A DNA stretch of 64,000 nt, from positions 1 to 64,000 of the forward strand of contig CAJJLZ010000010.1 of the NCBI GenBank assembly GCA_905192745.1. The letters are read 5' to 3'. Source of the stretch: an uncultured Oscillospiraceae bacterium. Lineage in GTDB: Bacteria > Bacillota > Clostridia > Oscillospirales > Acutalibacteraceae. The notes under the pieces are model-generated. The model did no database searches, was not told where the DNA came from, and saw only the letters and a program-made list of their open reading frames with translations. Shown piece by piece: positions 16,303 to 24,816 of the stretch. Numbering within the stretch: position 1 is the first letter of the stretch; every line of letters begins with the position of its first letter. The position numbers and the translations under genes were made by a program.

Positions 16303-17736
16303 TCATATAGATGATCTCAATTTTAAAAACCTATAAAAATTCTGGGCATAAGGTCCTTCACTAATATGCTGTATCAAATCGATGCCTAACTCAATTGCAT
16401 AATGCATAAAGTCACAAAAAGTTTCATCGCACATATGGATATCGCCATTGACAAGATAAGCATTATGTAAACAGTCGCCGCCGCAAACATATTTGGCCCA
16501 ACAGTTTCTACATGGTTCACGGGTATAGATCGTAGTTTCATAGAATTTTTCACGTTTTTCTGCATCAATCCCTCTGTATATGTCGCCCAAACAATAGTCA
16601 CTGTTACCCACAAAGCTGTCACATGGATAAAGCTGCCCGTTTGCGGTAATGCTTACTTTACATTTACCGGCAAAACATCTGGTATGATATTTTTCTCTCA
16701 AAATCAGCCGGCAGAGTATTTTACCGAAATAATCATTTTCATTGACTATCATATTCAAATAAGAAAGATCACCTGTATCATATGTAGATTTTAAAAATTC
16801 AGCAAGATCATGATACATTTCTTTAACATGAACAATCGTCTGTCTATTAATGGAGAACGGTACGTCTTTATGCAGACGAACAAATTTCATCTGCATTCGA
16901 TTGAGCCCAAGCTCTTTGTTATGTTTCAAGATATCCACAAGGCTTGATGTATCTCCGGTAATAACGCTTAATCCCCATAAGTCTCTAAAATTTGAATTAA
17001 AGTCAGGATTATCAATAATATATCGTATATTTTTCGTTACCAGCTGATAGGTTCCATTTCCGTTATTGTCCAGTCTGTTTTTATCATGTTCACTCTGATC
17101 GCCATCGATACTGACTCCCAAACTTATGCGATTTTTTTCCAAGAATTCCCAGTAAGATTTCTGATTGATGGATCCGTTTGTACATAGCCATATTTCGAGT
17201 TTTTTACCTGTTTCGTTGTATAGATCGCGGCCAATCTGTACACAATCTTCAATGATATCGAAATTGAGCAGTGGCTCTCCGCCGCTAACAAAATCCAACC
17301 GAAACCTCTCAATATCTGCAAACAAATCCATATACAAGTATTCCATGGCTTTGCGAAGAGTCTCAGGCTGAAAGGCCATTCCATATTGTTCAAAGTTCCG
17401 GCCCGCGTCTGCGAAACAATAGCGGCATTTAAAATTGCAACGATGAACCGTAGGAAATGAAAAATATGCCTTTTGATAGACACGATTATCAACCATTTCC
17501 TCCTCATCTTCGCCGAAAAAGAAACCTTCCTTTATAATCTCTTGCAAGGAACGATTGCTTTCCTCAACGAGAGCTTTTTCATATTTACAATATTCACTGC
17601 TATTAGCTTGTCCGTTTTTCAAGTCCGTCAGAAGATCATAGGTAATATCATCCAATAATACAGCAACAAGTCTCTCTGAATCAAATGCATATTTTTTACT
17701 ATTCACTTCGAATAGGTGCGTATGATCCTTTATCAT
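16303..17736 (-). CDS. Radical SAM/SPASM peptide maturase (third)
   Basis: A 477-residue enzyme. Residues ~1-60 (HLFEVNSKKYAFDSERLVA...) look like a PqqD-type peptide-recognition element. The radical SAM cluster is CNFKCRYC at about residue 100, followed by DFVSGGEPLL and SIDGDQSEHDKNR. The SPASM region has CFAGKCKVSITANGQLYPCD, CRNCWAKYVCGGDC and a closing CDETFCDF, enough cysteines for two auxiliary clusters. This layout is that of enzymes making thioether or similar crosslinks in RiPPs (ranthipeptide and QhpD-like maturases). The likely substrate is the Cys-rich peptide at 20206-20295. Start has an AGGAA-type site; gap to the next gene is 14 nt. Confidence 0.92.
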   Translation of the reverse strand: MIKDHTHLFEVNSKKYAFDSERLVAVLLDDITYDLLTDLKNGQANSSEYCKYEKALVEESNRSLQEIIKEGFFFGEDEEEMVDNRVYQKAYFSFPTVHRCNFKCRYCFADAGRNFEQYGMAFQPETLRKAMEYLYMDLFADIERFRLDFVSGGEPLLNFDIIEDCVQIGRDLYNETGKKLEIWLCTNGSINQKSYWEFLEKNRISLGVSIDGDQSEHDKNRLDNNGNGTYQLVTKNIRYIIDNPDFNSNFRDLWGLSVITGDTSSLVDILKHNKELGLNRMQMKFVRLHKDVPFSINRQTIVHVKEMYHDLAEFLKSTYDTGDLSYLNMIVNENDYFGKILCRLILREKYHTRCFAGKCKVSITANGQLYPCDSFVGNSDYCLGDIYRGIDAEKREKFYETTIYTREPCRNCWAKYVCGGDCLHNAYLVNGDIHMCDETFCDFMHYAIELGIDLIQHISEGPYAQNFYRFLKLRSSI

Positions 17737-17762
17737 TTCCTATGCCCTCCCGCACTGTCGTT

Positions 17763-20108
17763 TCATGCCTCGGTATACTGACTACTCATAATCGTTTCTA
17801 TCACGTCCTCCAAGGCATTTATACCGATCTTTTGAATGTTTTTTTCAGGCACCATTTGTAGAATATGATCCGCGCAACGATCGTATACTTCATCTTTTTC
17901 AGTGAGCAATACAATAGAGGAAAATAACTCCGATGATAATATTTTGCATGCGTCCCAGGATTTCAGCACCGGAAAAAGCTCAAACAATTTCTCCAAGCTC
18001 ATTCCATTTTCACATATGTCTGGCTTGACAGGCTTAAAATACTCTTTCCAATCTCCTGATTCAATAAGGTATGGAAAGTCCACTATCCCCTGATAGCCTA
18101 TAAATTGATTCAACGGTATATGACAATCATATGCGGCGACCATAGCCGCCATTCCAGCGGAATAAACGCCGATAACATCAATTGGTTTCTGGGAGATATT
18201 TGCTGATATATATCGAAAAATGAGTTTATATTTATCGATAATCATTCCCCACGTTTGTGAAAAATCAGAACAAAAATCCTGACAATAATTTTGTTCTTCC
18301 ATTATAACCACTTTGTATAGCGCCGCCAATTTGTGCGCATTTAAAATGGTATTCGACACATGGTTCGTAATATTATCCGCAAAAACGAGCACGGGTTTTT
18401 GCGTTTCATCCTTATGTTCTATAATTCTCAGCTTGACAGAGGTGTGCCGCTCATTAGTAGAGCCCAATTGTATGTGGGTGTACATATATTCGTCTGCTAG
18501 CTGCTGAGTGACCGAAATAACGGAATATTGTTGTCCCGCTTCCTTCTGAGCTTGTTTTATTTTTGCTAAATATTTTTTTCGGGATTTAATCAGTTCTTTT
18601 TTCAAATTGCCGGTTTCCGAATAGTAAAGCTGCAGATTGTTGCTCTCGACCATGTCTACTATCCTGCTGACATAATCCAGTATAGTATTCATTTGATCTA
18701 TCTGGAACTGGTCCACTAGGTAATGGGTGCCCTTACTATTGTAGTATACCTCACAATCTGTTAGTGGCTTTTCGTTTTCATGTATGAATTCATGAAGACG
18801 CGAATCAATTAATAGTCTCTTCAGAAGCTCGACGTGCGCATTCTGGCAAATATAGGTATAATCACGGTCATTATTTGTCGTATAATTTTTGCTTTGAAGT
18901 ATTTCCTCATAAAATTTAGTGTGCTTGTATGGAAGCAGGATTGTAAAAGGGTTAACTGAATATGTCGGAATTCTTACATAATTTTCGACATATTGATTAT
19001 GGGCAAATCGGAGAAAGGAGAGGTTTTGCTTAATATCTTCCATATTTGCATATGGAGTAAACATAATAAAGCCAACTGTAAATTTGATACCATATTTTTT
19101 TAATATGGAAAGAGCCTCTATATTGATTTCACGGGTTAGTCCGCCCCTGCCTAATTGCTTGAGAACAGCAGTCGAACCCGATTCGCAACCCAAAAAGACC
19201 AGTTTACAACCAGCCTGAGACAACAAGGAAGCTACCTCTTCGGTGATATCGTTGGGGCGACATTCCATGTAAAATTCAATATCTAAATTTCTTTTCAGTA
19301 TTTCCGTACAGATTTGTTTGGCCCGTTCTTGACCTGTTTTACCAAGACCTATGAAGTTTTCATCTACATAAGTAAACTTTCTAGCGCCGTATCGTTTTAT
19401 CAGCATCTCGATTTCATCAACGACATCCTGAGCGGGTCTATACCTCCAGGAATCTCCGTTTGTACCATAGAATGACCGATTGCTGCAATATTTGCAGTTA
19501 CCATAACACCCGCGACTTGACTGAAGATTTATGGGCTGGCCAATCGCAATCAGTTTTTCCACATGATCTTCTGCAGCAAATGGCAGTGCGGATAAGTCCT
19601 CGATACAATCCGCATTCGGCATGGCGATTGTCTTTCCGTCTATTTGATACGTGATGCCTCGGATTTGACTGAAATCCGCCTTGTCACGAATGGCATTGGC
19701 GACAAGTAACATGGTTTTCTCGCCCTCGCCGCGAATAATAATGTCTACATCATGCTGACGTGTCTCGGCAAATATTGTTTCATGCTCAAATGTGGCATAG
19801 AAGCCACCCAACACAATTACTCCGGAATATCCTATATCCCGAAGATCTCTGATCACATACTTGCTTTTCTCCCATGTATTCGGTCCAATAATAGAAAAAC
19901 CGACGATTGCGTAATTTTCATTCATCACTTTAGAGCATAACGCTGCTTTATCGGTATATTCTTTATCCAGTGTTAAGTCTAAAATATCAGTTTCGTATCC
20001 ATTGGCACGCAACTGGGCCCCCAATAATGCAATACCTAAAGCACGGCCTGAAACGACGCTTTCCGAACCTACAAATCCCATTCCCATGCATATCAAACAT
20101 ATTTTCAT
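17763..20108 (-). CDS. B12-binding radical SAM enzyme fused to a hydrolase-like domain
   Basis: A 781-residue protein. Residues 1-150 form a cobalamin-binding domain (VSGRALGIALLGAQLRANGY, VIVLGGFYATFEHE). The radical SAM motif SRGCYGNCKYCSN lies near residue 200, followed by YVDENFIGLGKTG and CRPNDITEEVASLLSQAGC. Residues ~580-781 form an extra domain resembling an alpha/beta-hydrolase: PVLVFADNITNHVS, a nucleophile-elbow-like VIGVYSAGMAA, and an acid-position-like LLTEKDEVYD; I see no clear catalytic His. B12 radical SAM enzymes often methylate unactivated carbons or rearrange rings. It follows the precursor peptide gene after a strong hairpin, and starts with GAGGATT upstream of ATG 20108. 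Confidence 0.9.
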   Translation of the reverse strand: MKICLICMGMGFVGSESVVSGRALGIALLGAQLRANGYETDILDLTLDKEYTDKAALCSKVMNENYAIVGFSIIGPNTWEKSKYVIRDLRDIGYSGVIVLGGFYATFEHETIFAETRQHDVDIIIRGEGEKTMLLVANAIRDKADFSQIRGITYQIDGKTIAMPNADCIEDLSALPFAAEDHVEKLIAIGQPINLQSSRGCYGNCKYCSNRSFYGTNGDSWRYRPAQDVVDEIEMLIKRYGARKFTYVDENFIGLGKTGQERAKQICTEILKRNLDIEFYMECRPNDITEEVASLLSQAGCKLVFLGCESGSTAVLKQLGRGGLTREINIEALSILKKYGIKFTVGFIMFTPYANMEDIKQNLSFLRFAHNQYVENYVRIPTYSVNPFTILLPYKHTKFYEEILQSKNYTTNNDRDYTYICQNAHVELLKRLLIDSRLHEFIHENEKPLTDCEVYYNSKGTHYLVDQFQIDQMNTILDYVSRIVDMVESNNLQLYYSETGNLKKELIKSRKKYLAKIKQAQKEAGQQYSVISVTQQLADEYMYTHIQLGSTNERHTSVKLRIIEHKDETQKPVLVFADNITNHVSNTILNAHKLAALYKVVIMEEQNYCQDFCSDFSQTWGMIIDKYKLIFRYISANISQKPIDVIGVYSAGMAAMVAAYDCHIPLNQFIGYQGIVDFPYLIESGDWKEYFKPVKPDICENGMSLEKLFELFPVLKSWDACKILSSELFSSIVLLTEKDEVYDRCADHILQMVPEKNIQKIGINALEDVIETIMSSQYTEA

Positions 20109-20143
20109 ATATAATCCTCAATCATCATTTTTGAAGGAGGTAG

Positions 20144-20185
20144 GGTGAGATATATTTCCCGATTAAGTAAAAAATATATCTCACC
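20144..20185 (-). terminator. Hairpin between precursor peptide and downstream genes
   Basis: Perfect 14-bp inverted repeat (20144-20157 and 20172-20185) with a 14-nt loop, placed 21 nt after the stop of the peptide gene. There is no T run after the stem on the minus strand. It could stabilise the peptide message or partly stop transcription so that the peptide is made in excess over the enzymes. A GGTAGGG/CCCTACC pair further out (20139-20145 with 20198-20204) could form a competing stem. Confidence 0.75.
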
Positions 20186-20205
20186 TAACTTACCTCAGCC
20201 CTACC

Positions 20206-20295
20206 CTAGCATTGTGCCCCGCAAGTGTAGCATACCGTGTTGCAGCAAAAACTTTTTTCGCCCAGCTTCGGCTGCTCCAAGCAGATAACTTTCAT
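20206..20295 (-). CDS. Cys-rich RiPP precursor peptide, 29 aa
   Basis: ATG 20295 has a perfect AAAGGAGGTG upstream and opens a 29-codon gene. The peptide has six cysteines: C5, then C17, C18, C22, C25 and C29 in the C-terminal segment SFCCNTVCYTCGAQC. The front part is charged and includes LGEK just before the Cys-rich part, like a very short leader. It sits between two radical SAM genes, with a hairpin after it. Very short Cys-rich peptides beside SPASM enzymes are typical of Clostridial RiPPs (for example the Clo7bot/CcpM-associated group, as remembered). I infer thioether or related crosslinks on the Cys-rich tail. The remainder of the operon suggests an added acyl or aminoacyl group. Confidence 0.85.
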   Translation of the reverse strand: MKVICLEQPKLGEKSFCCNTVCYTCGAQC

Positions 20296-20326
20296 ACCTT
20301 GCACCTCCTTTTATTATATTTATATT

Positions 20327-21661
20327 TCAAACACTCTTACTGATATATGACTGCACTTTTTGTTTATGGGTATATGTAAAAAATGCATTCATAATCGACT
20401 CGAATGTTTGAGATATACAATAGTCCGCGTTACAATCGGGACTCTTTAGGTATTTTTGGTACAGGCACCCACCGCCACAAATGCCTATCCAACGACATTC
20501 TTTGCAGGCGGACGGAATATCACGATTAATGAAATCGTAGTAATGTTCGTTTACTCCATTATAAATATCACCGACGGTTTCTTCTTCAATGCCGGTATAG
20601 GAGGGGCATTTGTATAGCTTGCCATCACTTGCAATAGAAAAGAACGATTTTCCGTAAATACCGCAAAGAGACTCCCAAAAGGTGGTGTAAAACCCTTTCT
20701 CGACTGTTCTTTTATAAATATCACCAAACCATTGGAGAGCGGATGCATTATGGCCGATTTCTTCACTGCTGGATTCCCAGGAATCCACGGGAGCAAACTT
20801 TATTTCCGCAAAATGCTGAATTCCAAAATCCGCAAGAATATCTATCAGTTCAGTGATGTGCTTTGCGTTTGTAGAGTCAATGTTTACACGAACCGCTACT
20901 TTCAATCCCCACTTATGCAATTTCTTAATGTTGTCTACAATTGTCATAAAAGATGGTCTGCCGTTTACATATGTACGCCGTTTATCATGTATTTTCGGCG
21001 GACCATCCAAGGTGATTTGAACGGTATTCAAGCCGTAAGCTTTCATTTCCAGAATAACATTTTCCCGAATGAGCGTGCCGTTTGTAATCAGTATATAATC
21101 CGGCCTTATATCCTGACCTGCAAGCTCTTTCACCGCTTTCATCATTTCCAGATCCACTAAAGGTGCCAGTAATGGCTCTCCTCCGTAAAAACAAATTAGG
21201 AGTTCTTTAGTCGCTTGTTGTTTGGCATACTCTACCATGAATTTACCGCATTGCCGAGCCGTTTCCAGGGACATGGTAGTTCCTTGATCATCTGTTTGAT
21301 TATGTATCGTATTATGCTGAATGCAATAAGGACAATTAAAATTACATTGCCAAGTTGGTACAAAATAGAAAACCGAACGTATGCCCTGCCTGTAATATTC
21401 ATCTCGCATACGATCTGTAAGCGTACTTTCATTATTGTCTCTATCTACTAGCATTCCTGAATGATATAGTTTGACAATCGCATCTTTAGCTTCTTCCGAT
21501 GGTAACTTGTTATCGGAAAGATAGATATCTATTTCTTCCATAAATTCTTTTGGCACATAATATACGCCTCGATTTATGCTGTGAAACAAAACAGAGCCCG
21601 ATAATTCTTCATCCTGTCGATCGATTCTGCTCAGAAAACAGGACCATTTCAAGCTTTTCAT
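20327..21661 (-). CDS. Radical SAM/SPASM peptide maturase (second)
   Basis: A 444-residue enzyme with a short N-terminal region, the radical SAM cluster CNFNCPYC (about residue 105), ICFYGGEPLL, ITNGTLI and QITLDGPPKIHDKRR. The SPASM end has YKCPSYTG, CKECRWIGICGGGC and a last DCNADYC. It is a close architectural relative of the enzyme just upstream (21666-22961), with which it shares LDG...HDKRR and CxxCxxxGICxGGC, suggesting an ancestral duplication. It directly precedes the precursor gene. Only 4 nt separate it from the upstream gene; AGGTGAAAA serves as its ribosome site. Confidence 0.92.
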   Translation of the reverse strand: MKSLKWSCFLSRIDRQDEELSGSVLFHSINRGVYYVPKEFMEEIDIYLSDNKLPSEEAKDAIVKLYHSGMLVDRDNNESTLTDRMRDEYYRQGIRSVFYFVPTWQCNFNCPYCIQHNTIHNQTDDQGTTMSLETARQCGKFMVEYAKQQATKELLICFYGGEPLLAPLVDLEMMKAVKELAGQDIRPDYILITNGTLIRENVILEMKAYGLNTVQITLDGPPKIHDKRRTYVNGRPSFMTIVDNIKKLHKWGLKVAVRVNIDSTNAKHITELIDILADFGIQHFAEIKFAPVDSWESSSEEIGHNASALQWFGDIYKRTVEKGFYTTFWESLCGIYGKSFFSIASDGKLYKCPSYTGIEEETVGDIYNGVNEHYYDFINRDIPSACKECRWIGICGGGCLYQKYLKSPDCNADYCISQTFESIMNAFFTYTHKQKVQSYISKSV

Positions 21662-21665
21662 TTTT

Positions 21666-22961
21666 TCACCTACAACATTTATTTTTTTTATCTTCCGATA
21701 AAGCGTCTTGGTATTTGATTTGCATATAATTCTCTGTAATCAGCTTATAATACATCTTCTTACACATACCGGCGGCTTCTAAAGAACCTTCATTCAAATA
21801 AGAGAGATACCGGCAGCCACCGGAGCATATGCCGACATATTTACATTGAGAACATAATCTCGAGTTCCATGCTTTTATACTGGTTTGACGCTCATAATTA
21901 TCATTCAATCCCGTCTTTACATTACCAACACGCAGCTTTTCCTCCCCTACAAGGGAGGGGCATTTATAAATATCACCATTCCAATTAATCATAAACCAGC
22001 GCGGGCTAGAGAGATAACAAACATTTTCTTCCGACAAGCTCATTTGAATCCCATTGCTTTGCGCTACTTTATATAGTTGCATCAATTGCTTGTAAAAACC
22101 GGATTTCAAACGTTTATGCTGCCCCTTAATTACGGTCTCTCCAAGACAGATATTTACTCTTTGGCTTAGCCTGATTTTGTTAAGGAACTTAATCAAGCCA
22201 GCAATATGTTGTATATTCATTTCATCGACATTGATACGAATAGTGATATTTAAATTTTCGCCGCAAGCGTTAAGTGTGTCGATAATATTCCGCATGATAA
22301 TATCAAATGTTGGTTTCCCATCTTTAAAGCGCCTTCGTTTATCATGTTGTGCAGCGAGTCCATCCAAAGTTACCTGAATAAAAAAACGACCTTTTTTGAA
22401 TATATGTATATAATTTGAAAGCAATGATCCGTTGGTAATGATGCAGCAGGTAAGTTCTATATTTCTGGCTTTTGCTGATTCTGCAAGCGTTTCATACACA
22501 AAATCAAAAATTTCACTATTAAGCAGTGGCTCCCCTCCCATAAAAGTAATCTCCAGTTCTTTGCACCCAGCTCTATCGATGCATGATAATATCCACTGTA
22601 TCGTGCTGGAAGCTATATCCTTGTCCATATATTGCTCGCTAATCCGATTTGATTCAAAACAATAACTGCAGCAGAAATTGCAATCCATATCCACATAAAT
22701 CCAAAAGGACATATTCTTACAATCGTTATACCTTTTATCGAAACAGGCACACAGAAAGGCTTCATCTGTCTGTTTGTAAATAAAGCCAGCCCTTTCTAAT
22801 ATGTCTTCATCTTTCCCATAATTGCCTGTTTCACGCCAGCCTTCATATATCTCTTTCTCAACTGTTATGATACTGTTACTGACCGTATTGAATAAGACTA
22901 CTGTATTCTCAATGATTGTGATGCAGTTATAAGCTGACCAATTCCAATCAGAATATTTCAT
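21666..22961 (-). CDS. Radical SAM/SPASM peptide maturase (first)
   Basis: A 431-residue enzyme with cluster motif CNFCCSYC (about residue 95), ITFMGGEPLLNSE, IITNGSLL and QVTLDGLAAQHDKRRRF. The C-terminal SPASM region includes YKCPSLVG, CSQCKYVGICSGGC and AAGMCKKMYY. It overlaps the ACP gene by 14 nt, so the two are translationally coupled. That coupling hints at a functional link between the carrier protein and the radical SAM step, or only at shared dosage. The substrate is most likely the 29-residue peptide. Confidence 0.92.
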   Translation of the reverse strand: MKYSDWNWSAYNCITIIENTVVLFNTVSNSIITVEKEIYEGWRETGNYGKDEDILERAGFIYKQTDEAFLCACFDKRYNDCKNMSFWIYVDMDCNFCCSYCFESNRISEQYMDKDIASSTIQWILSCIDRAGCKELEITFMGGEPLLNSEIFDFVYETLAESAKARNIELTCCIITNGSLLSNYIHIFKKGRFFIQVTLDGLAAQHDKRRRFKDGKPTFDIIMRNIIDTLNACGENLNITIRINVDEMNIQHIAGLIKFLNKIRLSQRVNICLGETVIKGQHKRLKSGFYKQLMQLYKVAQSNGIQMSLSEENVCYLSSPRWFMINWNGDIYKCPSLVGEEKLRVGNVKTGLNDNYERQTSIKAWNSRLCSQCKYVGICSGGCRYLSYLNEGSLEAAGMCKKMYYKLITENYMQIKYQDALSEDKKNKCCR

Positions 22962-23262
22962 GCTTTAAAACCTCTAAATGCATGGTCTCCTCTTCTTGCT
23001 TTTGCACTAATACTTCAATTTGGTTAACAAGGTCATTAAACGTCCTCAGCTTTACGATAACTTCCTCACCTATCTCAATATTAAAATAAGACTCAACCTC
23101 AATCAATATTTCAATGACTTGAAGAGAGGATAACCCCAGATCGCTCGCTTCTACGTCATCACCTACAACATCTCTTTTTAGCAAAACATCAGGTGTTATT
23201 TTTCTTTCCGAACCAAGTGCATTTCTGAATATCTCCTGGGTTTTTTCATAAATCTTGTCCAT
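22948..23262 (-). CDS. Stand-alone acyl carrier protein
   Basis: A 104-residue carrier protein with the phosphopantetheine motif DLGLSSLQVIEILIEVESYF, the conserved Ser in LSS. It is longer than a fatty-acid ACP (about 77 residues) because of an N-terminal helix and a C-terminal tail carrying EEETMHLEVLKHEIF. The ribosome site AGAGGTGAT precedes ATG 23262. It probably holds the acyl intermediate made from the carboxyltransferase product and/or glycine. It needs a phosphopantetheinyl transferase, which is not in this window. Confidence 0.9.
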   Translation of the reverse strand: MDKIYEKTQEIFRNALGSERKITPDVLLKRDVVGDDVEASDLGLSSLQVIEILIEVESYFNIEIGEEVIVKLRTFNDLVNQIEVLVQKQEEETMHLEVLKHEIF

Positions 23263-23280
23263 TTGCTTATCACCTCTAAT

Positions 23281-23532
23281 TTATTTAGTTTTTTTTAAAA
23301 ATACGGAAATTATAAATGTGAACAGAAGGACTGTCAATACACCCATCCATGAAGTAATAAATGAAATGGGTTCTCCGTGAAAAACTTGCTCTATAAAGTA
23401 ATTTAGCAGAAACATCAGAATATAAGCTGCGAGAAGTGTCATCAAAACGCCAATAATAATTCCTATTAATGAAACCAAAAAAATTAGGCCTTTTTTCTTT
23501 TTCATTTTAGTTGTTAATTCCGATAAGTTCAT
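23281..23532 (-). CDS. Small membrane protein, first gene of the cluster
   Basis: An 83-residue protein with two predicted membrane helices (GLIFLVSLIGIIIGVLMTLL and about 54-77, including VLTVLLFTFIISVFL) and a Lys-rich N-terminal and end. No family recognised. By position it could assist export, act in self-protection, or anchor the enzymes to the membrane. GGAAGG lies about 15 nt before ATG 23532. It is separated from the ACP gene by 18 nt. Confidence 0.7.
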   Translation of the reverse strand: MNLSELTTKMKKKKGLIFLVSLIGIIIGVLMTLLAAYILMFLLNYFIEQVFHGEPISFITSWMGVLTVLLFTFIISVFLKKTK

Positions 23533-24116
23533 CTTAAAATCTTCCCTTCCTATTTTTGAGAAAAAACAAATAACTATACCCCATGAAGAGCCTCAACAAC
23601 TGTGAAATTCTCCCCGTTATTTACTCTCTAAGCAATAGGAATTTACCTGTTTTTTCACCCTCTCTACCACGAATTTTAAAAACGCTTTAGTATCACTCGA
23701 AACAAAAAACGACACAAGGCGCAGTTACATACCGCGGCTCGTGTTGCTTTCAAAATTGGATATTATAGAAAATGAACAGAATAAACCTGAGGTACTATAC
23801 TCCCCATACTTATTAAAAAATACGTTTGGAATACATTTCTGACGGCACATTTGTTGTCACGTCCCTTTGTCTATTTTGTTCATTTCCCATTAGAACATTG
23901 TGTGCGCTATATTCGCCGTTTGTGTTATAATATCATATATTTGATTAAAAGTAAATAACTTATATTCTATTTTTATCAATATTATGATTTTAATTTTCCA
24001 TTTTTCTGGTTTTGCAAAAATATTTTAACTATATATCTTCTAAAGCGCGTAAAAATATACGATTTGCAACAAATTAATCAATAACATTAATTATACATGA
24101 CACTATGTTTGTAAAT
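23533..24116. promoter_or_regulatory. AT-rich upstream region of the biosynthetic operon
   Basis: About 580 bp without a convincing gene, very AT-rich, containing the operon's promoter by position. On the minus strand a perfect TATAAT lies at 23762-23767, but no good -35 stands 17 nt before it; TTGAAA (about 23748-23753) with TATGTA 16 nt downstream is another option. A regulator may be needed. No regulator gene is linked. Confidence 0.4.
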
Positions 24117-24272
24117 TCAATCGTCATGAAAAGCCGTGAAGGCTTTAACATCCACGATCATTGCCTTGGGAATCTGCTGGATTTTTTGAAAGACAGGAAT
24201 AGCCGCTGCGTAGGCCTTAGGGGAATCATTCATCCGAATTGATAAGGTTATAAAATACGGCGTCCCGTCCAT
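24117..24272 (-). CDS. Short ORF of unknown status, 51 aa
   Basis: ATG 24272 follows AAAGGG at about 5 nt. The peptide (PYFITLSIRMNDSPKAYAAA in its first half) has ordinary composition and looks like a piece of a larger protein; I recognise no family. It lies upstream of the biosynthetic operon on the same strand. It may be a gene remnant. Confidence 0.3.
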   Translation of the reverse strand: MDGTPYFITLSIRMNDSPKAYAAAIPVFQKIQQIPKAMIVDVKAFTAFHDD

Positions 24273-24380
24273 CAAAACCCTTTCGTCTTTTGGGAAACAA
24301 ATAGAGTATGCAGGAAACAGGAATGTTTAAAACAGTTCTCGGACTCATCGGTGGCGATGCACGGAAGATTTGACCAACCC

Positions 24381-24414
24381 AAAAAAACGGCATGGCCGAT
24401 GAAAGCCATGCCGT
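24381..24414 (-). terminator. Rho-independent terminator
   Basis: Stem arms 24387-24396 and 24405-24414 (10 bp, 8-nt loop) followed on the minus strand by seven T. It would end transcripts from the remnants at 24.5-26.1 kb and insulate the biosynthetic operon from them. Confidence 0.8.
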
Positions 24415-24547
24415 GCTTTATCAAAATCTGTTTCGTAAATCTTTTTAAAGCTGCTCTAAAATAGCTCTTTGTTATCTGTCACTCCCATGCATCCAGGCAC
24501 AAGAATTTGTCATTTGCAAGGAACCTAGCTTATAAAAAGCGGATTCT

Positions 24548-24763
24548 CTAAGCCGAATCTCGCTGTTCAAAATATATATTCAACATATCGAGAAAATCGC
24601 CGGGACAAATATCGTACTCCCTGCCATCGGCCTCGACAACCGCCCTCACAGCGTGATCATGTCCCTCTTGGAGCGGCACCAGCCGTTTGCCTCCGAAATA
24701 ATCAAACGTGATTTGGTTGACCGCCTTTTTTGCTCAGCCGTTTTTATCAGTTCCAATTTCCAT
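24548..24763 (-). pseudogene. Small element protein with an internal stop
   Basis: One frame of 72 codons is interrupted by TGA at codon 10 (24734-24736). After it the frame reads like a real small protein: ITFDYFGGKRLVPLQEGHDH, then EADGREYDICPGDFLDMLN. No good alternative start follows the stop, so I call it inactive. Probably a small accessory gene of the original mobile element; family not recognised. Confidence 0.45.
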
Positions 24764-24816
24764 ATTCGTTTCGGCGTTAATGGGTGCTTATCTCTACGGT
24801 CTCTGGCTTTACAGCC

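Noticed and set aside
23533..24116. Tiny frames of 13-16 codons upstream of the biosynthetic operon as extra precursor peptides
   Set aside because: Their starts lack properly spaced ribosome sites and they carry no Cys-rich or leader-like pattern.
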